Assembly (NCBI GenBank): GCA_030386875.1
Contig: CM059567.1
Span: 78,981,130 to 79,045,129 of the forward strand
Length of the DNA: 64,000 nucleotides
Source of the DNA: Morinoia aosen
Taxonomy: Eukaryota > Arthropoda > Malacostraca > Amphipoda > Talitridae
Direction of reading: 5' to 3'
The notes under the pieces: generated by a model
What the model was told of the DNA's origin: nothing
Seen by the model: the letters and a program-made list of their open reading frames with translations, nothing else
The model's database searches: none
Position numbers and translations under genes: made by a program
Part shown: positions 1 through 12,700 of the stretch, piece after piece
Layout: each line of letters starts with the position of its first letter
Numbering within the stretch: position 1 is the stretch's first letter

Positions 1-277
1 AGAATGGATTTAAGGGAACGTGGAATCTATGCAGAAAGGGCACAGAAACAGTAAGATGAGAAAGAAGTTTATGAAACAAGATCAAAGTTGAAGAAGAAAG
101 TAGTAGGTGCTGAAAAACAGGACAGCAGTGAACCGAAAAAAGATGGTCTGTAACAAAATAAAAGCCTATTCTATTTGGACAAAAATAAAGCCTACCTAGT
201 CTTTAGCTCAGGCCCTTACATACTCCCCCTGAGAGCGCTAATTCCCATAGATACAATAGTTGTATTCCCCTGAGGGG
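1..277 (-). mobile_element. SINE-like retroposon, family A, copy 1 (clipped by window edge)
   Basis: Matches the family A copies at 3928, 10581, 27409 and 28451 from the internal ATGGGGAATCTATGCA-like block to the terminal CCCCTGAGGGG. The part with the TAATC-type repeats lies outside the window. By comparison with copies that have target duplications, the family reads 5' to 3' on the minus strand. No open frame and no clear tRNA-type A or B box is seen. Confidence 0.6.
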
Positions 278-1653
278 ATAATCAGTCGAATGACATGCAA
301 ACAAGCACTAGCATAGAGTACATTAAATGCTTAAATCGAGGATCAAGTACAGCTCTGGGGAGTTGATATATGCAATGACCCAAAATATTTTCAAGTGAAG
401 TGATCACAAAAATTATACTACTAATATAAGCCAAATAAGAAAGGGATAAAATACGAGAATTATTACAATTCTTTTCAACGTTGTTGGTATATCAGACATT
501 TTTTCTCTTTATGCAATGACTGCTAGCAAACTATGTCCAAGATTTAGTATCAATGAAATAAATTGCTAATAGTTGCTTGACAGAGCATTCTATAGCAAAT
601 AAAATCTGTCGACTCACGGTCGTTTCCGGCAGTTACGGGAGCTTTCACAGATTAAGTGACATCCCAAAGGCAAAAAAATGTCTGCATTGTGACTATCACA
701 ACTCGCCACACTGGCAAAAGTAAACAATTACCTCAAATAGTTAAAAGGGTGAGGTGAGAAAAAAAATATAAACGAAGATGCTCGGATATGAGGTCAGTGG
801 CACGATATGCTGGCCACGAGAGAAGCATATAACGGAACGGCAGGACTCGCCTACATACAAATGTCGACCCACAACAAATTCCCACATCAAGGTCTACTGG
901 CTCGGTCGTGCATGGCTAGGGGTTTTCAGTGAGGAGCACTTTTTCCCCAAGGGACACAGACCAAGGTAGACCCGAACAGGATAGCTTTTGTCTCCTGGAG
1001 GTCGGCTCAGGAATTTCACCCTGGACAGCGTCAAGTCCTCAAAATGCGCAGAAAGACAAACCCCTACCTTGCCCTCACGTTGAGAAAACCTAGTCCCACC
1101 ACCCTGCCTTAGGGCAGTCTATAAATAGGAAAGCTCATGGACGTGGAATTGAGAACGGAACACTGAGGCGATGGCAGCGAGTTCTTGGTCAATCAGGGCC
1201 AAGCGATCATCATGGGTGTAGGCGTATGAGTCGGATGGTCAGCAAGACTAAATTAGTAGAAAGTTCAGTCTGTACTAGCTGAGATTACGCATTATTCATA
1301 AACCTGGCAAGAAGCCTTCTTCACGTAAGAGTGAGGACGTGAAATCTCCAACATATCATTTAGGGTAAAAATAACTCTTTTCTAATGCTCTTCTACATCT
1401 ACAATAGGCCACAAAGGCCTTAAGAAGTTCAGCACAGCCATTAAAAATTTTTGTAAAATTTTAGAGATGACTCAGGAGCCCAGGGGTCGTCACTCCCCTT
1501 CAGAGCAACAAAAAATATGATCACTTGACTTTGCTCTGCCCTGGGGACGCCTTGACAATCAACATCCCTGACCAAATACAGTTAAGGCGCGATTCTGATC
1601 AGCACTCAACTGAGCGCGCACGTACAATGCTGGTAGCTATAACTCGGCCAGCA
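278..1653. other. Intergenic stretch, no gene recognised; TATA-like site
   Basis: A TATAAATA box lies at 1120-1127 inside a GC-richer segment (about 770-1260), which could be a promoter or an old solo LTR, but no terminal repeats or target duplication were found. A short open frame at 778-969 has no recognisable motif and no splice-site support. Confidence 0.3.
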
Positions 1654-1940
1654 TAGATTAGATTAGATGTTAGTTTAAGCCTCCCTAACCGCAACAAAGA
1701 CGTTCCAAAGAGAGGAAGGAGGAAGGCACCATTTCGTATGGAGACAAGGGAAAGCGGAATCTATGCACAAGGTGCATAGAAATAGAAAGTTGAGAAAGAA
1801 GTACATGAAACAAGATAAAAGGTGAACAAAGTCGTAGGTGCTGAAAAACAAGACAGCAGTGAACCAAAAAAAAAATCGTCCTTCACACAAAAAAACTATT
1901 TTATTTCAACAACCTACCTCACATTTTCCCCCTGGGATCT
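1654..1940 (-). mobile_element. SINE-like retroposon, family A, copy 2 (5'-truncated)
   Basis: Starts on the plus strand with TAGATTAGATTAGATG and the shared block TTTAAGCCTCCCTAACCGC. It stops after CCCCCTGGGA, so it lacks the terminal hairpin segment seen in full copies. The missing end is the 5' end on the minus strand, as expected for incomplete reverse transcription. GCCAGCA flanks both ends (1647-1653 and 1941-1947), a candidate short target duplication. Confidence 0.6.
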
Positions 1941-3912
1941 GCCAGCACAATGGCGAGTATGTTTAGATAAGGATACTAAAATTTTAGCAGCACTGAAGAG
2001 CGTTACGTCATGCATCATGAACAGTCAGGAGCAAAAAGTGTTCTTGAATCAGTTGTCACGTGATATAAGCAAACTTCCTACACGCCAGAAATTTGAGGGA
2101 GACAATCAGACCAATATTTTGACAGCGAAATTGAAAATAGGTTCTCCGGATAGAATTCTTTAATATATTTTGTGCGGATGAAATTTGGCCCAAGTATGTA
2201 CGAGAATATTGTCTCAAAAATTGGCGTCCAACAGCAACCGTGCTTCACAGAAGCGAGATGATCAAGACGAACAGTCGCTATGTCCACATTTCCACCCGAC
2301 GAATCAGAATAAGGAATAAGGCGATAGAAAATCAGTTACAAAAATATGCATATATTATAATATCCGTTCCAAACTGAAGAGCTCCAACAACTCTCCAGAG
2401 ATGAACACAGTGCACCAACATCCTACCATCAATAGATATAGCAGAAGTTGGTGGTTATCAAGTGATAGCTGAGCCTTATGACAAAACGATCACTTATTCA
2501 GAATAATGACACTTGTACACATATCAGGAACATCAATAGGATACGATCCTCTCTAGAGTAGATAAGACGAGTCTCCGATATAATAAAGGCCTCAAATACG
2601 AAGCAGATCATCAGCATTGGTGAAAATTCATAAATACACTTACAAAAAAGTAATAAAATAAGAACTTAAAAGTATAAGAATGAACGATTAGAGGACATAG
2701 GGTTCAGGATGCATCTTTTAGACCTTTCAATTTTTCGGTTCCAGTATTTAAATAAGCACATTTCATCATGACTCCAAGGTTTACGGAGGTGGATATTGCA
2801 CGTCGAATGCTTACTGAAGCCATTGGGCGAGAATGTGTTTGACGGTTAAGGAAGGCACGACTCAGCCCACACTATTACGCAATTGACGTCACGCTTGCGT
2901 AAGAACAAGTTGAGCAGTCAAAAAAAAAGTCATTAAATGCCCACTGAAATAATTAAAAACTATGCACAACATGCAGGCACCAGATGCTCCTGTTCAAAAC
3001 GACCTCACTCGCAAGTCAGGCGTAGAAGCTCAGCATTTTATTCTGGGCTTCAGGAAAATAAATCACTGACGAACTCTACAAGATGAGGTCTCTGGCTCTT
3101 GCAAAGCAAGCACCCTGTCACAAAATGAAGTTTTAACAAAAGTTTAAGGGTACGTTTAAATACTGCGCATCTACCTGAATTTACGAAAGGCAAATAGTTG
3201 AAACTTATGTTTTTGTTATTGTCAGAACATGACATCGAAAGAACTAATTTATTCTTTAAATTGGTATTAGCTTACTCAAATTTCCTGATATCAAGACACG
3301 TCAAGACATCCCACTAAGAGTGTCAACTCCAAAGTTCACAATTCAATATAGTTTAAAATAACTCCATCATTGATGCTTCTGAGCTTGAGAATAAAAAGCA
3401 AATACAGTTTTTCACATGATGGGAAACTTGTAGCAAAAATTTCTAAGAAGTTTTAGGTGCTTCAATAAAATCAATCCGGTTTGATTTAATGCCATGTCCC
3501 TTCAAACATTTTTAAAAAAGATCATGTGAAAAAACACGATACTTGATAAATACGCTTGAAAAGATGGTACAGGAATACCTGATACACGTTTCTTTGAAGT
3601 GATTTACGGCGGCTTACAACGTAGTTTCATCTTCGTTAAAAAGCGTCCTAAATAGTACATGAAACGAGGCGTTCAATAATTTTGCAGTCATACAGATCTG
3701 AAAAGAAGTGAAAATAAAACTATTCCGGCCTTCTTGCTGCATAAAAACAACATACCATATTTATTGAGATCACAATATTTTCAAGTGTTTCAATGTTGAA
3801 GTTGAAGGAAAACATCCTCACTAATTTCTTCAAGAAACTGCAGACACACGAGTAAAAAAAGTCATATCCCTCCAAGGAAAAGGTCAGGGCGCAAACTTGT
3901 CAAGGGGCTTTG
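1941..3912. other. Intergenic AT-rich stretch, nothing recognised
   Basis: Only short open frames without family motifs. No terminal repeats, tandem arrays or RNA genes were seen. Confidence 0.4.
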
Positions 3913-4282
3913 AAGCGACTGATAGATTAGATTAGATTATAAGTTAGTTTAAGCCTCCCTAACCGCTTAAAAAATAGAGCGTATCGAAGAGAGGAAGGAG
4001 GGAGGCACCATTTAGTATGGAGATAAGAAAATGAGGAATCCATGCTGAAGGGGCATAGAAACAGTAAGATGAGAAATAAGTTCATGAAATAAGATAGAAG
4101 TTAAAGAAGAAAGTGAGAGGTGATGAAAAGCAGGACAGTAGTAAACCGAAAAAAGGTGGTCCTTAAAAGAACAAAAAAAAACTTTTATTTCAACAAAAAG
4201 AAGGCCTACCTAACTCTCAGCTCGGGCCCTCACATTTTTCCCCTGGGAGCGCTAATTCCCGTAGATAAAGCGACTGATAGAT
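3913..4282 (-). mobile_element. SINE-like retroposon, family A, copy 3 with 15-bp target duplication
   Basis: The copy occupies about 3928-4267 and is flanked by the direct repeat AAGCGACTGATAGAT at 3913-3927 and 4268-4282. This long target duplication indicates insertion by target-primed reverse transcription, not a cut-and-paste mechanism. The TAGATTAGATTA repeats at the plus-strand left end would be the 3' tail of a minus-strand element. Confidence 0.75.
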
Positions 4283-6426
4283 AACTTACTCCCCACTACC
4301 TTGGTGCACCTTCAGAAGGTCGACACTCGAATGACCAGCTAGCATAGACGCGATCTGCTCCGCGGAGGACAACAAGTGACTGGAGTTAACTGAGACACCC
4401 CTTGGTGGCGTCGTGGCTATAGCACAGCTCTACACAAAAGCGTCCGCTACCAACGGCGTCCTCAACACCAAGTGGCCAACGCTCAACTGGCTGGCGAAAT
4501 GCTAGCATTTCCACAACCATGCAGTCTCCCCACACTTAAAAAAAAGATCAACAAAGAATATGCCAAACATGACACAGAACACGAGACTTGCACGTTACAT
4601 GGAACCATGAGACCGTACAGTAAGCGGAACTATTGATACCATTCCTCTATTAATCCAACGCTAGAATTAAAATTAAGATTTAAATCAGATGAAGAAGAGA
4701 TTTGTGTACATCACACAACGGAGGAATGCAAGGCGACGAGAAAGAACGCCTATATACTAAAGATTCAGATCAAGCAATCGTAAATCTTTGACTCGGATCA
4801 TTTAAGGACTGCAAAATTGTGAACTTCAACTCTAGAAGGCAAAACAAATACCACTGAATTAGAGTTACATCTAGTTATTAACAGCCAATACAAAATTTTA
4901 TTCATAACTGACTCTCAAACATATGAACACGAAAATATGGTAACATTTCAAGTTTAAATATATTTGATATCCCATGAAAGAACCTAAGTTCAAAGACTTC
5001 GTTCAAAAGAGAAATTTCTCAAAGGATCTCAACAACGGTGACCACCCACTAGAAAAAAAAATAAAAATATCAATTACAAGTGCTATCAAACGAAAGGAAT
5101 TAACTAGTGCTCTTGCACAACATGAACACAACATACCTTAAAGTACAACAATCTTGTATGGAAGGGAACTGTTGTACACCTCAACGCGCCCGTAGTTTAA
5201 ACATATAAAATAACTAATACTAGCACAACAATCCTTCGCATTGTTGATGACATAAAAATTAAGAATAAAAAACACAATAAACTAACACTATTTAGATAGC
5301 AACATTATTGTACATGTAATCACCAGTATTTCTCAAGTTCAGTAATGGATCTGTGTTAGTATAATCATTCTTCCCCACAAGCCATGGGAGCAAACTAGAA
5401 ATTAAGCAAATGTAAATCAAAAATTTTACTATTGAGGAGTACAAATATAATTTCATGTTTACCCGTACAATAATGCATTCAAAAAACGCAGGTCGGACAC
5501 GGTGCGGTCGAACGCAGGACTAAGACCAATGATCATCTCGCGCGCAAAAAACTATGAAACAGAAGAAAACAGGAACACAAGTGACATCGTTTGAGCAGAA
5601 ATCTCAGACCATATTCGAAAATGGGGGAAATCAAGATATACTTCAACTTACTTTAAAATTAAATGAGCATGTCTTTCTATCGGGACACATCGTCATTGAT
5701 GGGCACAGCACAGCCACGAGAACCAACAAACACTTCATGTGAGGCGCTCGAAAGCTTCACCCCTCTCTGCAGAGCTCAAAATACTCAGATAAGTTGTATA
5801 AAGATTGAAATTTTTTTTCAAAATACGCCTAGTTTACAAATCCCTGTACTTTTCTACCCCGAGGTCCAAGCTTCAAATTTAAATGATAACAAAATCATCC
5901 ATAATACGCTTTAGATAGGACATGACTTCAATACATCTATGAAGCATGACGATTTTAATTTCAGCTCAAAAACAAACGAGAAGCTCTGATGAAGTCTACG
6001 CCTTACTTAGACACTTTCCTGCGTTAGCTGAAAATTTGTGCACTGAAATTGTATTCGAATGGATTTCGTCGACAGTAACGCCGCTTTCAAGCAATTTGGG
6101 CTCAACTTTACAAGTTTCTATGAAACGTTAATTTTGAAACATTTCATCACTTCTCAGCAAACATTAAAAAAAACCGTTGATAAGCAATAATTGCTGTCCA
6201 CATTTCATTGATCTTTATCATACACATTTATGAAACACAATCTAAGAGGCAAGCGAACTAAAATTGTGGCACTAATACCTGAATTACATGTATTACAAAC
6301 TCAATAACAATTAATTCATGACTCATGTCATTCCCTTCACCACAATTTTTAATACTAATAAAAAGACTCAATCTAAAGTGATACAAGCGTTAGCACACGA
6401 TAGCTGTCTTCACGTTTGTGATCAAG
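4283..6426. other. Intergenic stretch downstream of the lipase gene, nothing recognised
   Basis: About 4300-4510 is GC-richer than its surroundings but shows no open frame or family motif. The short frames at 5554-5914 have no recognisable domain. Confidence 0.4.
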
Positions 6427-6432
6427 TTTATT
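6427..6432 (-). promoter_or_regulatory. Candidate polyadenylation signal of the lipase gene
   Basis: AATAAA on the minus strand (TTTATT on plus), about 210 nt downstream of the lipase stop codon at 6644-6646. It is the first perfect hexamer noticed after the stop; transcript data would be needed to confirm its use. Confidence 0.35.
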
Positions 6433-6643
6433 CCTAATAGCGCAACAGGACCTTACACAATAGCAATACATAAAACACAAGCAAACGAACATCCCAAAAA
6501 TACGGTGTATGAAGATCTTGGAATTATTTTGGTCATGTTCAGTCTAAAATAAATTATTTCTAAATAGATGGCCACAATTCAAATAAATTGCAAAGAGAAA
6601 AGAAGGGTATCTTGAGGGCCCGACCAAGCCACACACACAGCTT

Positions 6644-6789
6644 TCAGTGGACGACCACGACCTTATCTGGATGGAAGGGTGGGGCCCGGGCGGCACCTCC
6701 GCTGCTGCTGCCGTGCACACTGTCTCTGTCGGGCCCGTCAGCTTCGTCAGGCAAGGGTCTGTAGCCACAACAGCTGCAGCACCTCTTTC
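6644..6789 (-). CDS. Lipase exon 10: Cys-rich tail and stop
   Basis: Acceptor TGTGCGCAG|GA keeps the frame and gives KRCCSCCGYRPLPDE, then a Gly/Ser/Pro-rich tail to the TGA at 6644-6646. An alternative acceptor at 6853-6855 also keeps the frame and would add 21 Cys-rich residues. The juxtamembrane Cys cluster resembles a palmitoylated cytoplasmic tail, but this is inference. Confidence 0.7.
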
Positions 6790-9700
6790 CTGCGCACATG
6801 AAACCCCGCTTAGAGCAAATCATTGGGCATATTCGAGGGCACACAGCAGCCTCTGAATCAATGGCCATGACTGTGATGTCAAGAGCGCAGAGCCTGATCA
6901 ATGGTGTTGGGCACTGGAGTTTAGATAGAGCTCGGTGCGGCGGCGACTTCGCTCGTAAAAATTGAAAACACTGCCAAGTTAAGGTAAAGTATGTTTATAC
7001 CTGCTGCAGTTCCGCATTATGAGTGAGCGTGTAGCGCTCAGATGTAGTGGCAAACGTACAGAAAATATTGTGAAATAATGTAGCGCCAAGAGGTCCAAAA
7101 TTAAATTGCACAAAAATAAAACACCCGAGTAAAATATGAAATCAACTTCTTCCATCGTCCAAACGTGGAGAAAATTTTTTTGCAACAATAATTTAGAGAA
7201 ATTTTTACATATTTAATAAGGCGCTGCATCTCTTATAAGCTCAGTACATTAGTGATGCAAATCATAAAAAAAGAAGAATCATAGAGCGAATTATTACAGA
7301 CTAAAAGTTTAGCCTCCTCTCTAAAAATGAATTCAAAAGCTGGAGCAGGAAAAACTTTTCTTTTGAAATAGATCATTGAAGGCTTTGAAAAACGTTAAAA
7401 AAAGTTCCTGCAAGGGTATCAGCAAAAATATGGAGACTAGACATACCCCGTACTGACATACCCATTTCCGAGACACTTATGTAATAATTGAGTGACGTGA
7501 CGCACTTCCCAGGCAGCCCACCCCAGCGCACGACGCCTCTATTGTCTCCACAAATGAAAGCACAAATTCTCGAAGACGCACTAAACATAACATATTGGGT
7601 TCAAAATTGCTATTTCTTCAACAGTAGAGCGATAAATGAAAGCTTCCATATTTTACTCGTGCCTCAGAAACAAGTCAGCATCTAGCAACCAAGGTGGGAT
7701 GCCATATGCTCAATGAATTCATGGTACAATTATTTGTGTGAAAGCAAATTCGTCAGCAGGAACTGGCGCAGAGCCACACCTACCCGCACAATGCGAGCAG
7801 CACATGTAGGTCATGTGAGCCAGCATGAGAGCGAGCATCAGCAGCACCAGGAGACACAGCGTCACGCTCAGCTGGGAGAGCGCAGCGTGAGCGCCCGTGG
7901 GGCAGTGGCGGTCAGGCAGGGCGTACGGCGGGTCGGCGCTTGTGTTCAGGTAGAAGTTGCCGTGTCCGCTGTAACCAGCAAACACTTGCATAATCGTGTC
8001 TTAGTTATGTCTCGCCGAACTTCCTGTTATGCTGTACTCATTTTACCGTTCAAAGCTAAAATATTGTTCAACCCCGGTAAAAGAAACAAGGTAGGGTCAA
8101 ACCAGTCTTTTTTTCGTCGACTGTGTGGCAATGCTGATGTCATGGCAACAAACCAAAATCAATGCTCATATTGCATCTGACAACACTGCTAGCCCCAAAT
8201 CTAACCTCACCATTGGCCTGACGACATGTCGCAATGGTGACGTCTTAAAGTTTGATTGAAATGAAGCTGTTCTATTGGCTAGCCAAAGCAGAGGGGGTAT
8301 GTTTTCCCCTTTAGAAATGACTCCACCTTGTTTCATCTACCGTGAGTTGAACTATTGGACACAAATCGTATTACATATGAAAACTTAAACAAAGCAAATC
8401 ATAACTGGAATCAAACTGTCCAGATCGACCCCAAAGCAAATCAAGTCAACAAATTATCCATCGGCATACTCGCATATGTAACTGTTGAATAAAACTAACG
8501 ACATCTCACAGACAGGGTACGTTTTCCTCCCGACAATTAGCCGGCGCAGCAGTTGATGACTTGCCTGGCATAAAAGACAAGTGAAGTACCAGACAGAAGT
8601 TAAAATCCAGCACGAAATTCACAAATTGTAATTTTAGCTGTCTGTCAATTCAAGTTCATACTTAGATTAGATTGGGAGTTGGTTAGAGCCTTCCTAACCA
8701 ACTGCATGTTCCACGGCCAGAATTATTAACTTTAGAGTTTTCACAATATTTTAGCTTACAAAAAGCTTCATCGCGTGAGGGTCTATTCCAGTACAGTGAG
8801 AGGGGTCTGATTCTTGATCAATTGCGTAACCTGCTATGGCAAAACAATAGGCATCAACGCATGGGAACAGCAATTTGAGAAGAAAAGGCAAATTTGAGAT
8901 AGCAAAGAAGGTATGAAAACGGAAAGAAGTAAAGTGGGCCCGGGAGATAGAACTACCAGAGCCCTCTCTACAGCTGAGGTAACTTAACAATTTTCCCCAG
9001 GGAGTGCTAGTCCCTACTGCATTATACAAAAGGCGTAACTAACCTAAATTTATTGCGTATCATACGTCCATAAGGAGGATCCTACTCCACTAAAACAAAA
9101 AGCATGCGATTCTTGTTCAACTTTGTATCCTAAGCTGGTAAAAATGAGAGGTGTTTGATTCTTGTTCAGCTCTGTCAATTCACAAAAAGGCCCGACAAGT
9201 GGCACCATGCCCCGTAGTGCACGCTCACCTCTTGTCAGCGAAGTACCCCATGTACTGAGGCACAGGCCCACAGGAGCAGTTGCCCGCGGCGTACTCCCCG
9301 TAGGAGTCACAAGGGCGCGCCAGAAACAGGCCACTCGAGGCGGAGTAGTCGAGGCTCTCCACGAAGTACGTGTGAGACATCATGTGGTCACACCCGACCG
9401 ACCACGAGCCTGCAACGAGGAAACTCCTACAAGTGTTCCATTCATGTGTGACACAGATGAGAACGGTAAGGCTCTAACAAAATACAATATATGTAAGTAT
9501 TTCAGTATTCTGGCGATAAATTTCAATTAAATTTAAGATAAGTCCGCAGCGATAATGCTGAAAACAAATTGGTTATAGCGCGCACTCAAATTAGGTTAGT
9601 CATGATTGTAGTTGAAACGAAAATGCTAGTGACCTTCTCGTGGTCATACCCTACAGACAAGATGCATGTAACATTAATCTCAAAACCTATGGTAGGGCAT

Positions 9701-12700
9701 ACATTTTATTCTGTTACATTTCGCAAAGGAATAACCTACGAAAGCAATACCAGGAGTTACAATTTTTTGATATAAAAATTTCGTTTGTAGCAGTTGAGCT
9801 TTCACAACGATCAAGGCTATACTGGGATAATCTGTCCAATTTAAAGTTTTCAATAAACCCTAAAAAAATTCATCAAAGAAAGCTGAAGAGTTAGTTAGTA
9901 TTAGTTTTAGACCATCTATTCACATAAAATGTGATCTAAATAGGACAAAGAGAAGGGACCATTTAGTAGGAACTTTAGAAAACGGGGAATCTATATGCCA
10001 AGTGAGTTCCCACAACCGGATACTTTACGTATAGGAACAGTAATGAAGAGGAAAAGACATCAAGATATAGATAGCAAAGAAGGTGTGAAAACAGGAACAA
10101 AGTAAGCACAAAAGACAGCCCCAGGTTTATCTATAGCTGAGGTTATTCAACAAAATCCATTAAGGGGTGCCAGTCTTCTTAAATAAACAAATTCAAGTAG
10201 CCAAAACCTATTGCCTATTTAATGCCTTGTGAAGCGGATCAGCTGCAAATAAACTGCTGTGAATAAAAGTATGAAACAGAGCTTGTGGTCAAATAGAGGA
10301 AGTGCAGAAATTACCAGAGAGTGAGGCATTGCTGGGCTCACTGGAGGAGTCATTATCGACACGACCGAGCCACCCTCTGCAGGCGGGCTGGTGGCGGCCT
10401 CCGTTGGGCCAGAAGTCTGTGTGGCCCACCGCCGTGTCTATGCCAAAGCAGTCCTGCCGAATCAACAACATCTAAACAACCAATGCCACAAAATACGTAA
10501 CTATAAAGGTAGTGAGGTTATCATAACAGCATACACTGAACACCAAAATGAAATTACACTCAAGCTGTGAAGAAATTCAAATTAGATTAGATTATAAGTT
10601 AGTTTAAGCCTCCCTAACCGCTACAAAAAAAGAGCGTATCGATGAGAGGAAGGAACCATTTAGTATGGAGATGAGAGAATGGGGAATCTATGCAGAAAGG
10701 TCATAGAAACAGTAAGATGAAAAAGAAGTTCATGAAACAAGACCAAAGTTGAAGAAGAAAGTAGAAGGTGATGAAAAAACAGGACAGCAGTGAACCGAAA
10801 AAAGATGGTCCGTAACAGAACAAAAACCTATTTCATTTTAACAAAAAAGAAAGTCTACCTAACCTTCAGCTCGGGCCCTCACATTGTCCCCCTGGGAGCG
10901 CTTATTCCCATAGATACAATAATTGTATCCCCCTGAGGGGGTGAAGAAATTCAATCATGTACGATGAGTGTGAGAGACCATGGAAGCATCACGGCAGTGT
11001 ACCAGCTGTGAGCACAAAGTCACACAGTACGAAGGTTATGACAGATATAAAAACTACCGTGAATTTAAAGTCAAACTTAAATTTTATCACCATTCCTTGG
11101 CCATAAGATTTCGTCACGGTAAAATTCATTAATTCACGTTCCCAAGAACCCAACGCAACTCGGGAGCAGAATAAATATAGTGAAAGGAAGCCCGTGCCAA
11201 GTTCTCTCAAGTTCTCTGAGAGAGATGTGCAACTACAAATCGACATAGTAAAAATGCATCGTGTGAAGAACCTAATGGTATTATAGTTTGTTAAATTATA
11301 CCACTTCTAAGTAAAAAGTACCTAGAATGCAGTCATATTCAACTAATAATGGAATTCCACGAGCTGCTGCTTCTACTCCTTCACAGACTCAGTACACTTT
11401 GAATGACAGACCTAAAAATGGAAGTCGCCATTTAGGAGCCAGTTTTTTCCAGTACCCGCAATGGTATTTAAGAATCATTTGATCTGCTCAAAAATGAAGA
11501 AGCCTGAACTCATTTATAACTACACTTTGATTTTAAAAGATGCACTTACACCTCAGTGGATCAGATACATCAACACGAGTGAACTGAAGTAGCAAATTAT
11601 ACAATGAGTTGACAGGGCAGGTGCCCAGCTTCCTACTCTGCTTCAAGGGCTCGTAGTCAATATAGTGGTCACTACACACGCAATGACTCCAAAATTAACA
11701 TCATTCCGCGTATTGGGCCATAAGTGTACCAGTCAGTACATTGCTCATCCACGTACCAATATAAATGAATGATATTTCATCTCTGTTTCGCGGCCTATTT
11801 AAGATCTAGCCGTTATCCTACTGTGTGAAACATATCGTGCAATGGTATCTGTCATATTTTTTGGAATTATAAAAATTTATTTGAGCAGCTAAGTCGACTT
11901 TTTATTCTGCTCCTTATAACCTAATCAAACTAACCGTTTACGACAGCGGAAACGCGGTGAACGTGTTAAGCAACTTAAGCTTTCACATGGTGACTACTGA
12001 TATTTCATTTCCAAATTTTACTACTTTTTACTACTTTTTACTACCTTCAATGGCAAAAAATTACTACCTTTTTTTACAAAATGAATGTTGTCCAAATGTC
12101 AAGAGGTAAGTAATCGGCGTATAACGAGTTATTTGAGTCAATAATATACGCAATACCAAAGGTTCAAAAAAGCTTCAAGTTTCTTAATACTTAAAATACT
12201 TAATACTAAATGGAGCAACCGATGCTTTACTGCAAAAAAGTTACCTAAATTCTTAAGGTACCCCGTTCTAAATGGACTCCAACAAAAGTTTCGCGAAGAC
12301 CTTGTCTTAACATCTTTCAACCACGAGGAAAACAGTTCATCATATGGGAAAAATAAACTGACTGAAAACTATTGGACACCAGGAGATTTTCAGATCCCTT
12401 TACAGCAGGGTAGAATATCAAGGAATTTCATTATGACCAAACACTAGGGCACTTCGGAAATATGAGTTTGTAAACTATTTCTATAGTACCTCAAAATCTA
12501 AATCGGCATCCTAATTGTAATCAATAATAACAAATACGTTATGAACATGTTATTTTACGGAACCAATCACGAAAATGCAAATTTCAAGTAGCTTTCTGAA
12601 TCGCCATGCCTGCCAAAATGAACTTCAAAACCACTAAACTCTCGTTCAAATGATGACACATTGCATTAAAAGATAATTTTATAGCGTAATTCTTTCTGTA

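Noticed and set aside
7713-8180. 155-codon plus-strand ORF
   Set aside because: Overlaps lipase exon 9 in antisense; the length comes from the GC-rich exon.
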